Shown one piece after another: positions 25,857 through 34,970 of a stretch of 64,000 nt of DNA (positions are counted from its first letter, which is position 1; each line of letters begins with the position of its first letter). Where the stretch lies: the NCBI GenBank assembly GCA_017643365.1, contig JAEPNO010000007.1, positions 62,001-126,000 of the forward strand, read 5' to 3'. Origin of the DNA: Balneolaceae bacterium (GTDB lineage Bacteria > Bacteroidota > Rhodothermia > Balneolales > Balneolaceae). The notes under the pieces were generated by a model. The model worked only from the letters and a program-made list of their open reading frames with translations, ran no database searches and was not told where the DNA came from. Made by a program: the position numbers and the translations under genes.

Positions 25857-26691
25857 TAAGCTTTATCTGGGCTACGCGGGCTTTTGCTATGCGAAAGAAA
25901 ATCATGCGATAACAACGGGCCGAAATCAGGAGGTGAAGTTTAAGGCACTTTGGGGATTAATCGAGCATCCCACCGAAGGATACGTGCTGTTTGATACCGG
26001 CTACACCGAGCGATTTTATGAAGCTACCAGGCAGTATCCGAGTAAGATTTACGCTCAGCTTACAAAGGTGAATATCAAGCCCGAAGAAGAGGTTAAGGCG
26101 CAATTGCTTGCTTATGATATTTCGCCTGAATCCATCAAACATGTGTTCGTTTCGCATTTTCATGCCGATCACGTGGGCGGACTCAAAGACTTTCCCAATG
26201 CCACCATTCATGCTTCGCGAAAGGCGGTGGATCAGCTGAAAAATGTCTCCAGGACTTTCGGCTTTACCAAAGGAATACTCACCGATCTTATCCCCGACGA
26301 TTTGATGAACCGAGTATCTTTTATTGATAAAAAGCCCAGGGTTCAGATTCCCGTTTTTGGTCAGGCTTTCGATGTATTTGGGGATGGTCATCTTATTGCA
26401 GTTCCGCTTCCGGGTCATGCGGCCGGACAAATGGGACTTTTGCTCACGACCAAAAAACACACCTACTTTTTGATTGCCGATGCCTGTTGGTTGAAGGAAT
26501 CATACCAACAAGGAACCCTACCCAATTCTATGGTTCGATTATTTTTCGATTCCTGGCCGGAGTTTAAATCGACTTTGACGAAAGTGATGGAATTCCACAA
26601 ACTCGAGCCTTCCACTCTGATCATTCCCACGCATTGCGCCGAAACCACCGATCCGTTAGTAAGTCCTACCATTGATTTAGATGTACTTTAA
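25846..26691 (+). CDS. Metallo-beta-lactamase-fold hydrolase
   Basis: Zinc hydrolase of 281 residues in the lactonase-like branch of the metallo-beta-lactamase superfamily. Metal ligands are visible: HFHADH in VSHFHADHVGG, the His of LPGHAAGQMG, the Asp in LIADACW and the final His in IPTHCAE. This set resembles N-acyl homoserine lactonases such as AiiA, so the substrate may be a lactone or thioester. It starts 11 bp inside the SDR gene and ends 11 bp inside the adenylate-forming enzyme gene, so the three are translationally coupled. In this cluster it could release or edit the condensation product. Confidence 0.88.
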   Translation: MKVSKLYLGYAGFCYAKENHAITTGRNQEVKFKALWGLIEHPTEGYVLFDTGYTERFYEATRQYPSKIYAQLTKVNIKPEEEVKAQLLAYDISPESIKHVFVSHFHADHVGGLKDFPNATIHASRKAVDQLKNVSRTFGFTKGILTDLIPDDLMNRVSFIDKKPRVQIPVFGQAFDVFGDGHLIAVPLPGHAAGQMGLLLTTKKHTYFLIADACWLKESYQQGTLPNSMVRLFFDSWPEFKSTLTKVMEFHKLEPSTLIIPTHCAETTDPLVSPTIDLDVL

Positions 26692-27964
26692 ACTTCAGAT
26701 TTTACTTGCCCTCATCAAGTTGCGGCTTGCTAAATGGTGGTACAAAAACAAGCTGGATAAGCTTCGCGAAAAACGCTGGAAATCCCTTCAGAAGCAATTA
26801 CTTCACTCCCCTTTTTATCAAAAATTGGTGTTGAATAAAACTCCGTTGGACGATTACCCGATCATGGATAAATCGGCCTTCATGGCTAGTTTCGATAAGA
26901 TAAATACGGTTGGTATCAAACTCTCTGAGGCGCTAAAGGTGGCCGAAAAGGCAGAACAACAACGTGATTTCTCCCCAACGTTGAATGGCATCACCATTGG
27001 GTTGTCGTCAGGCACAAGTGGAAACCGAGGGATATTTATGGCAAGTCAGGCCGAAAGAGCAAACTGGGTGGCATGCATTTTAGATCGGGTAATTGGGATT
27101 TCATTCAAGAAAAGAAGCGTGGCTTTTTTCCTGCGGGCAAACAGCAATCTGTATAGTTCGGTATCGTCCCGATTATTAAAGTTTTCGTTTTTCGATATCC
27201 TACAACCGATGGATCAACACATCGAAGCATTAAACGCATTACAGCCAAGCATTTTGGTGGCACAACCCAGTGTTCTGCTTGAAATTGCTGCTTGTATCGA
27301 GGAAGGAAAAGTCTCAATCTCTCCTGCTAAAATAATTTCTGTCGCTGAGGTGCTCACCCCCGAAGACGCCCGAAATTTAGAAGGCGTTTTCAATCAGACC
27401 ATCCATCAGGTATATCAATGTACCGAAGGATTGCTTGCCACCACTTGTGAACACGGCAAGCTGCATTTCAACGACGACTTTCTGATCATCGAAAAGAAAT
27501 ATCTTGATGAAGAAAAGAAGCGATATCACCCCATCATCACCGATCTGCTTCGCACATCCCAACCGATCATCAGGTACGAATTGAACGATATTATTCATGA
27601 AAAAAATGACTGTCCGTGCAGAAGTACTTTTACGGCCATCGAAATGATCGAAGGTCGTTCGGATGACGTATTGGTTTTTAGATCGAATGAGAACAAGTCC
27701 GTTAAGATTTACCCCGATTTTATCCGGCGGGAGATCATACTCACTCATCCTTCCATTCAGGATTACACCGTGATTCAAAAAAGTGAATCCATAATAGAAT
27801 TATATGTGGGAAAAAGCCAATTTTTTGATAAAGTTAAGCAAAGGCTTCAAAGCTTTCTGAGATCGCAAGGAATTGATACTGTGGAGATCCGACAATCGTT
27901 ATCTCGAAATCATAGACAGGGCAAAAAATTAAGACGGGTACAGAATGAGTCACAAAAAAATTAG
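26681..27964 (+). CDS. Adenylate-forming enzyme, F390-synthetase/phenylacetate-CoA-ligase-like
   Basis: Adenylating enzyme of 427 residues, shorter than standard acyl-CoA ligases but normal for the coenzyme F390 synthetase/phenylacetate-CoA ligase branch. The phosphate-binding loop is GLSSGTSGNRG at about residue 107. YQCTEG is the A5 motif, RYELNDI the A7 region, and EGRSDDVL the hinge motif. The C-terminus is lysine- and arginine-rich (GKKLRRV), where the catalytic Lys of the mobile domain usually sits. It would convert a carboxylate to an acyl-adenylate or thioester. It overlaps both neighbours (11 and 20 bp), placing it firmly in the cluster. Confidence 0.83.
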   Translation: MYFKLQILLALIKLRLAKWWYKNKLDKLREKRWKSLQKQLLHSPFYQKLVLNKTPLDDYPIMDKSAFMASFDKINTVGIKLSEALKVAEKAEQQRDFSPTLNGITIGLSSGTSGNRGIFMASQAERANWVACILDRVIGISFKKRSVAFFLRANSNLYSSVSSRLLKFSFFDILQPMDQHIEALNALQPSILVAQPSVLLEIAACIEEGKVSISPAKIISVAEVLTPEDARNLEGVFNQTIHQVYQCTEGLLATTCEHGKLHFNDDFLIIEKKYLDEEKKRYHPIITDLLRTSQPIIRYELNDIIHEKNDCPCRSTFTAIEMIEGRSDDVLVFRSNENKSVKIYPDFIRREIILTHPSIQDYTVIQKSESIIELYVGKSQFFDKVKQRLQSFLRSQGIDTVEIRQSLSRNHRQGKKLRRVQNESQKN

Positions 27965-28937
27965 CATCGATGGTACCGGAATGTACCTCCCGAAGGCGGT
28001 TTCTTCAGATTCGATTGAAACGAAGTATGGGATACCAAAAGGTTGGAGCAAACGATATTCAGGGGTAAAAAGCAGGCATCACGTAACCGACGAAACCAAC
28101 GGTTTGATGGGCGCCCGAGCCGCTGAAGATGCGCTGAAATCTGCAACCGTAGGACTGGCCGACATCGACATGCTGATATCAGCGAGTGGGAGTTTCGATT
28201 ACCCGATTCCTAATCAAGCCAGCATGATTAAGCATCATTTAACCGACGGCAATTCGTACGATTTCCCTGCCATCGATATTGATGTTACATGTTTAAGTTT
28301 TGTGGCAGCGATGGATATGGCTTCAAGAATTTTAGACGGAATCACCTATTCCCGCATCCTCATTGTGTCGTCAGAAATAGCCTCGAAAGGACTGGATTCC
28401 TCAAATTTTGAAACCACCACTTTATTTGGCGATGGCGCAGCGGCCGTGGTGTTATCTTTCAATCCGGATGGAAATTCAACATTCATAAAAGGTCAATTTA
28501 AAAACCATTCGGAAGGAGCTTTTTATTCTATCATCGAGGGCGGCGGAAATGTGAATCATATCAGCGAGAAACCCTATAATGAAGGGCTCTATTCCTTTAA
28601 AATGGAAGGCAAGAAGTTACTCCGACAGGCTAAAACCATCATACCTACTTTTGTCGATGGCTTCTTCAGCGACATCCCATTTTCACTCGATGAGGTTGAT
28701 GTTATCATACCGCATCAGGCCTCTAGAGCCGGCTTAGAGATGTTTAAACGAATGCATCCAACCAGTGCATCAAAAATCATTGATACCCTCGCAGAAACCG
28801 GAAATTGTATTGCGGCATCCATCCCAATTTCGTTGCATATGGCCATTCAAGAGGGAAAACTAAACAAAGGCGACACCTGCTTGTTGATCGGTACCGGAGC
28901 CGGACTTTCGATTGGGGCATTGCTGTTAGAATATTAG
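27945..28937 (+). CDS. 3-oxoacyl-ACP synthase III-like condensing enzyme
   Basis: Thiolase-superfamily condensing enzyme of 330 residues. The FabH triad is intact: Cys116 in DIDVTCLSF, His257 in IPHQAS and Asn287 in GNCIAASIP. GDGAAAVVLS and GTGAGLSIGALLLE are the structural glycine motifs of ketosynthase III. It is not in a fatty-acid operon, and no acyl carrier protein is present in the cluster, so it probably uses CoA esters or a remote carrier protein. It may act like OleA or other specialised KAS III enzymes. Last gene of the six-gene cluster; it begins 20 bp inside the adenylate-forming enzyme gene. Confidence 0.9.
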   Translation: MSHKKISIDGTGMYLPKAVSSDSIETKYGIPKGWSKRYSGVKSRHHVTDETNGLMGARAAEDALKSATVGLADIDMLISASGSFDYPIPNQASMIKHHLTDGNSYDFPAIDIDVTCLSFVAAMDMASRILDGITYSRILIVSSEIASKGLDSSNFETTTLFGDGAAAVVLSFNPDGNSTFIKGQFKNHSEGAFYSIIEGGGNVNHISEKPYNEGLYSFKMEGKKLLRQAKTIIPTFVDGFFSDIPFSLDEVDVIIPHQASRAGLEMFKRMHPTSASKIIDTLAETGNCIAASIPISLHMAIQEGKLNKGDTCLLIGTGAGLSIGALLLEY

Positions 28938-29057
28938 TTAGCGTTCAATCATCACTTCAATATTTATTGACCGTCTTATTTAAAATTTGTACCGTTTCCT
29001 GCAACTCAAGGTTGTTTAGTTAAACAATTTAGCTCCCTTTTCAAATATTCTCATTGG

Positions 29058-29486
29058 ATGAATCCAACCGATCAACATATCAGAGAGATTGCAGAGTTAC
29101 TTGAATGCGACCTCCTTTGCTTTTTTCATAAGCAAACAGGAGAAATTAAACATTATCCAAATCCTGATAATGCCTTCTTCGAAATTGAATTCTGGCAAGA
29201 AATAATAGATTCTATTGAAGCTGAAAGGTCGAATTATTTTTCTTTTGAAGTGATGTCATCCTATCAAAAATTTCAAGTGATGGAAAACTTCGCTTACTCA
29301 ATATCGAATGAAAACGACCGCCATAACTTGATCAGTGTGCTATCTAATGCAAAGCCATTTCGAAATTTTAAACAAGCAATTAAACGTTCAGTTTATCTTC
29401 AGGATTGGTACAATTTTCAAAAAGAAGCCTACATTCAATGGGTAAAAAAACAATTGTATATCCAAATCTCATTAAATGATGATTAA
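29058..29486 (+). CDS. UPF0158 family protein
   Basis: A 142-residue cytoplasmic protein matching the UPF0158 pattern: an opening helix IREIAELLECD, a tGEIKHYPN strand, a central SYQKFQVMENFAYSI and the late FRNFKQAIKRSVYLQDWYNFQ pieces (conserved pfr.FK and W..F). The function of the family is unknown. It has no operon partner by overlap; the aldo-keto reductase starts 14 bp downstream on the same strand, so cotranscription is possible. Confidence 0.75.
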   Translation: MNPTDQHIREIAELLECDLLCFFHKQTGEIKHYPNPDNAFFEIEFWQEIIDSIEAERSNYFSFEVMSSYQKFQVMENFAYSISNENDRHNLISVLSNAKPFRNFKQAIKRSVYLQDWYNFQKEAYIQWVKKQLYIQISLNDD

Positions 29487-29500
29487 CCACCACACATTCC

Positions 29501-30442
29501 ATGCGCTATAATTCATACATCAAGAACGCAATTCCAATCTCTGAAATCGGTCTTGGTGCCTGGCAACTGGGTATTAATTCCGGTTGGAAAAATCTGAGTG
29601 AATCCGAAGCCATCAACATGGTGCACACCGCTCTGGATTCGGGAATAAATTTTATCGATACCGCTCCTAATTATGGGAATGGAACCAGTGAAACTCGATT
29701 GGGAAAAGCCTTGGCAGGTGTGGATCGGAGTAGCTTTGTGATTAACACAAAATTCGGACATACCGATACCGGAGTCACTAATTATGATGCTAGTTACATT
29801 CGAGAATCGCTGGAAGGTAGTTTAAAGCGACTACGAACCGATTACGTGGATTCGATCATTATTCACAGTCCACCATTCGAGTATCTGGATGGAAATAAGA
29901 ACGATCATTATGAAATTCTGGAGAAATTGAAGGACGAAGGTAAAATCAAAGCCTACGGGGCTTCGCTCGATACCGCCGAAGAAATGAAGCTGTTTATGGA
30001 AACCACCGGTTGCGAAGTGATCGAAGCTTTCTTCAATATTTTGTATCAGGATGCGGTGAATGCATTTGATATGGCTTTGGAAAAAGAAGTGGGAATCATT
30101 GCTAAAATCCCCTTCGATTCAGGCTGGCTGACCGGAAAATATGACGAAGACAGCACATTTGAGGGCATTCGCTCGCGTTGGTCGAAAGATGACATCAAAA
30201 CAAGAGCCAAGTTAGTTCAAAGAATCCAACAGATCATAGGCGATGAACTCAGCATCGCACAAGTCGCTCTATCCTGTTGTCTGGCTTTCGATGCCGTTTC
30301 TACAGTCATACCCGGCAACACAAGTATCGATCAGCTTAACCGAAATATCGAAAGTGTATCGAAGCCAATTCCGAGTAATTTGGTTTCTGAGCTTCGGGAG
30401 TTTTATTCGGCTGAGGTTAGAGATCTTAACTTGCCTTGGTAA
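29501..30442 (+). CDS. Aldo/keto reductase
   Basis: NADPH-dependent aldo-keto reductase of 313 residues with a TIM-barrel layout. The catalytic set is recognisable: Asp and Tyr in FIDTAPNYGNG, Lys in VINTKFGH and His in SIIIHSPP. GVSAL-type features of sugar or xenobiotic aldehyde reductases are present as IKAYGASLDTAEE. The C-terminal nucleotide-binding loop is TVIPGNTSIDQLNRN. It is similar to YajO/YhdN-class oxidoreductases; the substrate cannot be told from sequence. It is on the same strand as the UPF0158 gene and followed by a 104-bp gap. Confidence 0.9.
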   Translation: MRYNSYIKNAIPISEIGLGAWQLGINSGWKNLSESEAINMVHTALDSGINFIDTAPNYGNGTSETRLGKALAGVDRSSFVINTKFGHTDTGVTNYDASYIRESLEGSLKRLRTDYVDSIIIHSPPFEYLDGNKNDHYEILEKLKDEGKIKAYGASLDTAEEMKLFMETTGCEVIEAFFNILYQDAVNAFDMALEKEVGIIAKIPFDSGWLTGKYDEDSTFEGIRSRWSKDDIKTRAKLVQRIQQIIGDELSIAQVALSCCLAFDAVSTVIPGNTSIDQLNRNIESVSKPIPSNLVSELREFYSAEVRDLNLPW

Positions 30443-30546
30443 ATAAGTGCACGTCGGTGTATGCTTACAAATCTCGAGACTTAGTTTAATTTGTGAATTA
30501 AAATTCCATGACGTTTCTTTGTGCAAATTATTAACCCTTTGTACTT

Positions 30547-31860
30547 ATGAAACTACCCAGAATTGCTTTCTTCGCGTTACTTTTAATTTTCTGTTCTTCA
30601 TCTGCTTTTGCACAATCCACTTCACTCATTCATGCCGGTAAATTATTAGCTGTACCGGGAGACGATGTTCAGACCGAAAAAACCATTGTGATAAAACAAG
30701 GAATGATTTCGGCTGTCGAGGATGGATATTTATCTGCTGAGGATCTTTCTTTATCTGACTCAGAAGTTCAAATTATTGACCTTTCTGATAAATTTGTACT
30801 CCCGGGTTTAATTGATATGCACACCCATATCACCAACGAGCGTGATCCTGAAGTAAATCCACATGAATGGTTAACCCTGTATGATGAAGATTTCGCCTAT
30901 GAAGCAATTCCATTTCTGGAGGCAACACTGCAGGCAGGCTTCACCACTGTACGCAATCTTGGCGCAGCTTACACTACGATTAACGCGATCAAAAGAGCCG
31001 TTAATAAAGGACTGATTGAAGGTCCACGGATTATTTCTGCTTCCGGTGGGATTTCAGCTACCGGCGGACATGGAGATTTCCATGGTTATCGTTCGGAAGT
31101 GATTAATGCATTTGAAGAAAGTGTAGGCATTTGTGATGGAGCTGATGACTGTAGCCGTGCTGTTCGGGCAGTCGTAAAACAAGGAGCTGATGTTATCAAA
31201 ATTACAGCAACGGGCGGTGTTTTAAGTAATACTGCCGCTGGTGTTGGTCAACAATTAACCGATGAAGAATTAGAAGCAATAGTTAAAACTGCCAACATGC
31301 TCGGACGAAAAGTAGCGGCTCATGCTCATCAAGCCGGAGGAATAAATGCAGCCTTGGAAGCCGGGGTACATTCCATCGAACACGGCTCTTATTTAGACGA
31401 TCGTTCGGTTGAATTATTTAATGAAACGGGAGCTTATCTAGTTCCAACACTACTTGCCGGAGTAGTATTACTGGAAGAAATGGAAGTAAATGATGACATC
31501 CCTCCTGCCATTGTTGCTAAGATTAAAGAAGTAATTCCTAATGTTGAAGCCGCTTTTAAACGCGCCTTAGACGGAGGCGTAAATATTGCTTTTGGTACCG
31601 ATTCGGGAGTGAGTAAACATGGAACCAACGCCCGCGAGTTTGAACTGATGGTTGCTTACGGCATGAGTAACGAAGAAGCGATCAAATCAGCCACCATTTA
31701 TGCATCCGATCTGTTGGGGATGAGCAACTTCTTAGGAACGTTAGAGGCAGGGAAATTTGCGGATATCATTGCCGTAGATGAAAATCCGTTAGAGGATATC
31801 TCATCACTAAAAGAAGTACAATTTGTTATGAAACAGGGCAAAGTTTACTCTAACAAATAA
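30547..31860 (+). CDS. Secreted amidohydrolase (Xaa-Pro dipeptidase/imidazolonepropionase-like)
   Basis: Metal-dependent amidohydrolase of 437 residues with a signal peptide ending SSAFAQ near residue 23, so it acts in the periplasm or outside. Metal ligands and catalytic residues are in place: HxH in DMHTHI, the bridging Lys in IKITATGG, His in AAHAHQAGG, His in SIEHGSY and Asp in FGTDSG. The C-terminal beta-sandwich residues (LEAGKFADIIAVDENPLED) are typical. Family members hydrolyse Xaa-Pro dipeptides or cyclic amides, so a periplasmic dipeptidase is plausible. It is followed 30 bp later by a serine hydrolase gene on the same strand. Confidence 0.88.
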   Translation: MKLPRIAFFALLLIFCSSSAFAQSTSLIHAGKLLAVPGDDVQTEKTIVIKQGMISAVEDGYLSAEDLSLSDSEVQIIDLSDKFVLPGLIDMHTHITNERDPEVNPHEWLTLYDEDFAYEAIPFLEATLQAGFTTVRNLGAAYTTINAIKRAVNKGLIEGPRIISASGGISATGGHGDFHGYRSEVINAFEESVGICDGADDCSRAVRAVVKQGADVIKITATGGVLSNTAAGVGQQLTDEELEAIVKTANMLGRKVAAHAHQAGGINAALEAGVHSIEHGSYLDDRSVELFNETGAYLVPTLLAGVVLLEEMEVNDDIPPAIVAKIKEVIPNVEAAFKRALDGGVNIAFGTDSGVSKHGTNAREFELMVAYGMSNEEAIKSATIYASDLLGMSNFLGTLEAGKFADIIAVDENPLEDISSLKEVQFVMKQGKVYSNK

Positions 31861-31890
31861 CAGTAACTCATCCATTTTGCTAAATAAATA

Positions 31891-32877
31891 ATGATGTTTC
31901 GTTGTCAAACTTCAATGCTAATTGTTGTTTTAATCCTCTGTAAATCATCCTTGTTGTTTGCTCAAAATCCGACTGCGATTAACCAACAAGTGCTTGAAAG
32001 TTTAATAGCATTTAGCGAAGAAACTTACACCGACGAATTCATGCTTATTCAAAAGAATGAGACTTTGATTCACTGGAAAAACCCATCGTGCGATGCTCCT
32101 CAATTCAATACGGCTTCGATGGTTAAATCGTGGACGGGATTGGTGATTGGTTCACTCGTCGATAAAGGATTCATCGAAAGCGTAGATGATACCGTTTGCA
32201 CGTATTTACCCAATTGGGAAATAGGTTGCCGGGAGGACATCACCATAAAACAATTGCTTACGATGTCGGCCGGTTATAACCGTCGACCCGGTGCCAGCGG
32301 GATTCTTGCCCAACAGGATATGAACGAATATGTTCTAAACACCGAACCGGATACTTTGCAGGATGTGCGTTTCAGCTATTCAAACGAATCGGTTCAATTA
32401 CTTGGACTATTAATTGAAGAAATTACCGGAATGAATGCGAATGAGGCATTCATACAACATTTGTTCGAACCACTGGGGATGGATTCAACCCAATTGGGAA
32501 AAGACGAAGCAGGGAATTATATGGTTTTTGGTGGTGCTAAAACTACCCTTCAAGATGCGTCCAAAGTTGGTTTATTGATGGCGAACAAAGGCATGGTTGA
32601 TGGCAAACAAATGATTTCGCGAGAATGGATTGAACAATCAACATCAACTTCCGACAAAGCCGGTTATTATGGCTACTTGTGGTGGCTGGATAACAATTCA
32701 GAAAATAAAAACTTTGCTGCCATGGGCGATTTCGGTCAACTCACCATCTTATTTCCGGATCTCGATTTAGTGTACCTTCGTCAGCAAACGTGCAATAAAG
32801 AAGTAAGTGGCAATATGCCTTGGATGGGACCCGAACTGCTGAATTTAATTTCGGCTACAATTCAAACTGACGAGTAA
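31891..32877 (+). CDS. Secreted serine hydrolase (class C beta-lactamase family)
   Basis: Serine hydrolase of 328 residues in the beta-lactamase class C/penicillin-binding-like family, exported through an N-terminal hydrophobic signal ending LLFAQ near residue 25. The catalytic SxxK is SMVK (Ser76, Lys79) within NTASMVKSWTG, and the second motif is YSN in RFSYSNES. The third motif is not a clear KTG or HTG. Such proteins are usually esterases or D-aminopeptidases, not true lactamases. It is probably cotranscribed with the amidohydrolase 30 bp upstream. In contrast to the similar protein at 34971-36293, this active site is intact. Confidence 0.87.
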   Translation: MMFRCQTSMLIVVLILCKSSLLFAQNPTAINQQVLESLIAFSEETYTDEFMLIQKNETLIHWKNPSCDAPQFNTASMVKSWTGLVIGSLVDKGFIESVDDTVCTYLPNWEIGCREDITIKQLLTMSAGYNRRPGASGILAQQDMNEYVLNTEPDTLQDVRFSYSNESVQLLGLLIEEITGMNANEAFIQHLFEPLGMDSTQLGKDEAGNYMVFGGAKTTLQDASKVGLLMANKGMVDGKQMISREWIEQSTSTSDKAGYYGYLWWLDNNSENKNFAAMGDFGQLTILFPDLDLVYLRQQTCNKEVSGNMPWMGPELLNLISATIQTDE

Positions 32878-32945
32878 TCTTTCGTTATTTTAAAATTCAA
32901 AAGATTTCACAAGCCGAAACCTTTCATTACCTCTAGCTTTTCAAT

Positions 32946-33722
32946 ATGAATAATATCCTTCTTCAAGGCATCAATTTCGACGCTCATTCTTCCTTTCAAC
33001 AAGGTCCGGCCAAAGCCCCTGCTCTCATTCGAAAGGCATTCCATTCCGATTCGGGAAACAGCTACTCAGAAAGCCTGGACCTGATTGACAACACAGTTTT
33101 TCATGATGTCGGTGATTTCGATATTGATGCGTATTTCGATATCGAGTTCATCACCAGAGACAACCTTAAGCAAGCGGAAAAGCTTTTGACCTTAGGCGGC
33201 GATCATTCTATCACTTACCCCATCATGAAAGCGTATCGGGAAAAATATGAAAGCTTTGATATTCTTCAGATTGATGCCCATAGTGATTTATACCACGATT
33301 TTGAAGGGAATCCATATTCCCATGCTTGTCCATTTGCTCGCATTTTGGAAAACAAACTCGCCGATCGACTTGTACAAATAGGAGTTCGAACCTTGACCCC
33401 GCATCAACAAGAGCAAGCCGAAAAGTATGACGTGGAAGTGATAACTATGCAGGATTTTGATCCTTCAAATCTACCCAAGTTTGAACGACCGGTGTACCTT
33501 TCGTTAGACATGGACGGTTTCGATCCGGCGTTTGCTCCCGGAGTTTCGCATCACGAGCCCGGCGGCTTAAGCACTCGGGAAGTGTTGCGTATCATCCAAA
33601 GTATCAACGTCCCGATTATTGGCGCAGACATCGTGGAATACAATCCTGATCGGGATTTCCAAGAGATGACAGCCTACCTCGGAGCAAAAATGATGAAGGA
33701 AATCCTGGCTAAGATGATTTGA
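32946..33722 (+). CDS. Ureohydrolase (agmatinase/arginase family)
   Basis: Binuclear manganese ureohydrolase of 258 residues. All three metal-binding signatures are visible: LGGDHSI, DAHSDLYHDF and the SLDMDGFDP segment followed by PGVSHHEPGGLS. These place it in the SpeB-like agmatinase/arginase/formiminoglutamase family; the exact substrate is uncertain, and the length is at the short end of the family. It hydrolyses a guanidino group to urea or formamide. It precedes a PaiB-like gene by 42 bp; PaiB proteins are linked to polyamine-related functions elsewhere, which fits an agmatine role but does not prove it. Confidence 0.9.
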   Translation: MNNILLQGINFDAHSSFQQGPAKAPALIRKAFHSDSGNSYSESLDLIDNTVFHDVGDFDIDAYFDIEFITRDNLKQAEKLLTLGGDHSITYPIMKAYREKYESFDILQIDAHSDLYHDFEGNPYSHACPFARILENKLADRLVQIGVRTLTPHQQEQAEKYDVEVITMQDFDPSNLPKFERPVYLSLDMDGFDPAFAPGVSHHEPGGLSTREVLRIIQSINVPIIGADIVEYNPDRDFQEMTAYLGAKMMKEILAKMI

Positions 33723-33764
33723 AAATCGTGTTGATTATTCGGTAAAACCTCAGGTTATTCTGCC

Positions 33765-34394
33765 ATGTACAACATCTCCCATTTTAAAGAGCCGGAAAGA
33801 TCCAGAATCCTGAATTTGATGGCTGATAACCCCTTCGCATTTCTAACCGGAAGTTTCAAGAACGGTCGGCAGGTGGCAACGCAGATTCCATTGTTGATTG
33901 AGCAGCGTGAAGATGAGCTCATTCTGCTAGGACATATCATGCGAAATACCGATCACCACAGAGCTTTCATTGATAACCCAATTGCACTCGCGGTATTTAC
34001 CGGACCGCATACTTATGTTAGCGCGAAATGGTATTCGTCGCCAAATGTGGGCTCCACGTGGAATTATATGAGTGTACATGCTTCGGGTGAAGTGGTTTTT
34101 ATGGACGATGAAGAGCTGATTAACTTTATGAAGAAACTGACCCTCCACTTTGAAGGCGGAGATGCTCACTCCCCTACTTTTTATGATAACTTGTCTCAGG
34201 ATTATGTAGATAAGATGATGGGAGCGATCGTTGGTTTCGAAATCGAAGTAAAAAATCTGAACCATGTTTTTAAACTAAGCCAGAATAAAGACAAGCAAAC
34301 CTATCAGAATATTATCAAACATCTTGAGTTCCAGGAAGGCGATGGCGCAAAAATTGCTGCAGAGATGAAGAAACGGGAAAATGAGTTGTTTTGA
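33765..34394 (+). CDS. PaiB-like FMN-binding split-barrel protein
   Basis: A 209-residue protein of the PaiB/FMN-binding negative-regulator family. Key segments are the opening MYNISHFKEP, NPFAFLTG, LLGHIMRNTDHH, AVFTGPHTYVSAKWY and STWNYMSVHASG, all characteristic of PaiB. In Bacillus, PaiB affects sporulation and degradative enzyme genes; here a flavin-binding or regulatory role is only inferred. It lies downstream of the ureohydrolase on the same strand, and a symmetrical terminator follows. Confidence 0.88.
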   Translation: MYNISHFKEPERSRILNLMADNPFAFLTGSFKNGRQVATQIPLLIEQREDELILLGHIMRNTDHHRAFIDNPIALAVFTGPHTYVSAKWYSSPNVGSTWNYMSVHASGEVVFMDDEELINFMKKLTLHFEGGDAHSPTFYDNLSQDYVDKMMGAIVGFEIEVKNLNHVFKLSQNKDKQTYQNIIKHLEFQEGDGAKIAAEMKKRENELF

Positions 34395-34402
34395 AGGCTA
34401 AA

Positions 34403-34438
34403 ACAAAAAAGCATCCTAATTAATCAGGATGCTTTGCT
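34403..34438. terminator. Bidirectional terminator hairpin
   Basis: AGCATCCT (34410-34417) pairs with AGGATGCT (34426-34433). A-run to the left and T-rich to the right make it usable from both strands, ending the PaiB transcript and the facing gene at 34474-34785. Confidence 0.75.
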
Positions 34439-34473
34439 TCATTGTTTGTGATTGTATTGAAAGACTGTGTCAT

Positions 34474-34785
34474 TTAAGACACTTTCGTAATCGTACATGG
34501 TTCTAGATCAGACAAATTTAGATGTTGTGTGTACAACATGTAGAACCCATTGCCCGAATTACCATCCAATTTGAAAGTATAGACCGAATTCCACCATCCA
34601 TATGGAGTAGGACTTTGAATTACTAGATTTTCCAAAGTATCGTCAATAGCCCAGATACCATTTACAGGTTCAGCAGCACCTACCACATGAATGGTTACTC
34701 CACTTCCTTTATCACCGAAAGTTAAATTCACTTCTCTATTCCATCTTGGTATTACCACCTTACATTTTGTCCCAGAAGGATTCAT
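34474..34785 (-). CDS. Small hypothetical beta-rich protein
   Basis: A 103-residue protein not recognised. A Shine-Dalgarno-like GAGGAT lies 8 nt before the ATG, supporting translation, and facing terminators bound it on both sides. There is no signal peptide. The sequence alternates hydrophobic and polar residues with many Gly, Trp and Tyr (GYGWW-like PTPYGWWNSVYTF), suggesting a small beta-sandwich. It contains two Cys, at about residues 8 and 97. It is monocistronic. No function proposed. Confidence 0.6.
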   Translation of the reverse strand: MNPSGTKCKVVIPRWNREVNLTFGDKGSGVTIHVVGAAEPVNGIWAIDDTLENLVIQSPTPYGWWNSVYTFKLDGNSGNGFYMLYTQHLNLSDLEPCTITKVS

Positions 34786-34908
34786 AATCTTATCCTCAAA
34801 ATTTAGTTAGTTATTGTAACTGCGAATGACTACACCCCTTTTCACAGTATTTTTGATTGTAATTAGTCTCGCTGTAAAATCCAACAGATTATTTTTTAGC
34901 TAGTTAAA

Positions 34909-34940
34909 CAAAAAAAGCACCCTGCTCCCGCAGAGTGCCT
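34909..34940 (-). terminator. Rho-independent terminator (minus strand)
   Basis: Read on the minus strand, GGCACTCTGC-GGGA-GCAGGGTGCT (two G-U pairs) is followed by a T-run. It lies 30 bp beyond the stop of the gene at 34971-36293. Confidence 0.82.
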
Positions 34941-34970
34941 TCCTGTGATTAGAGATCATCGATCAACTTA

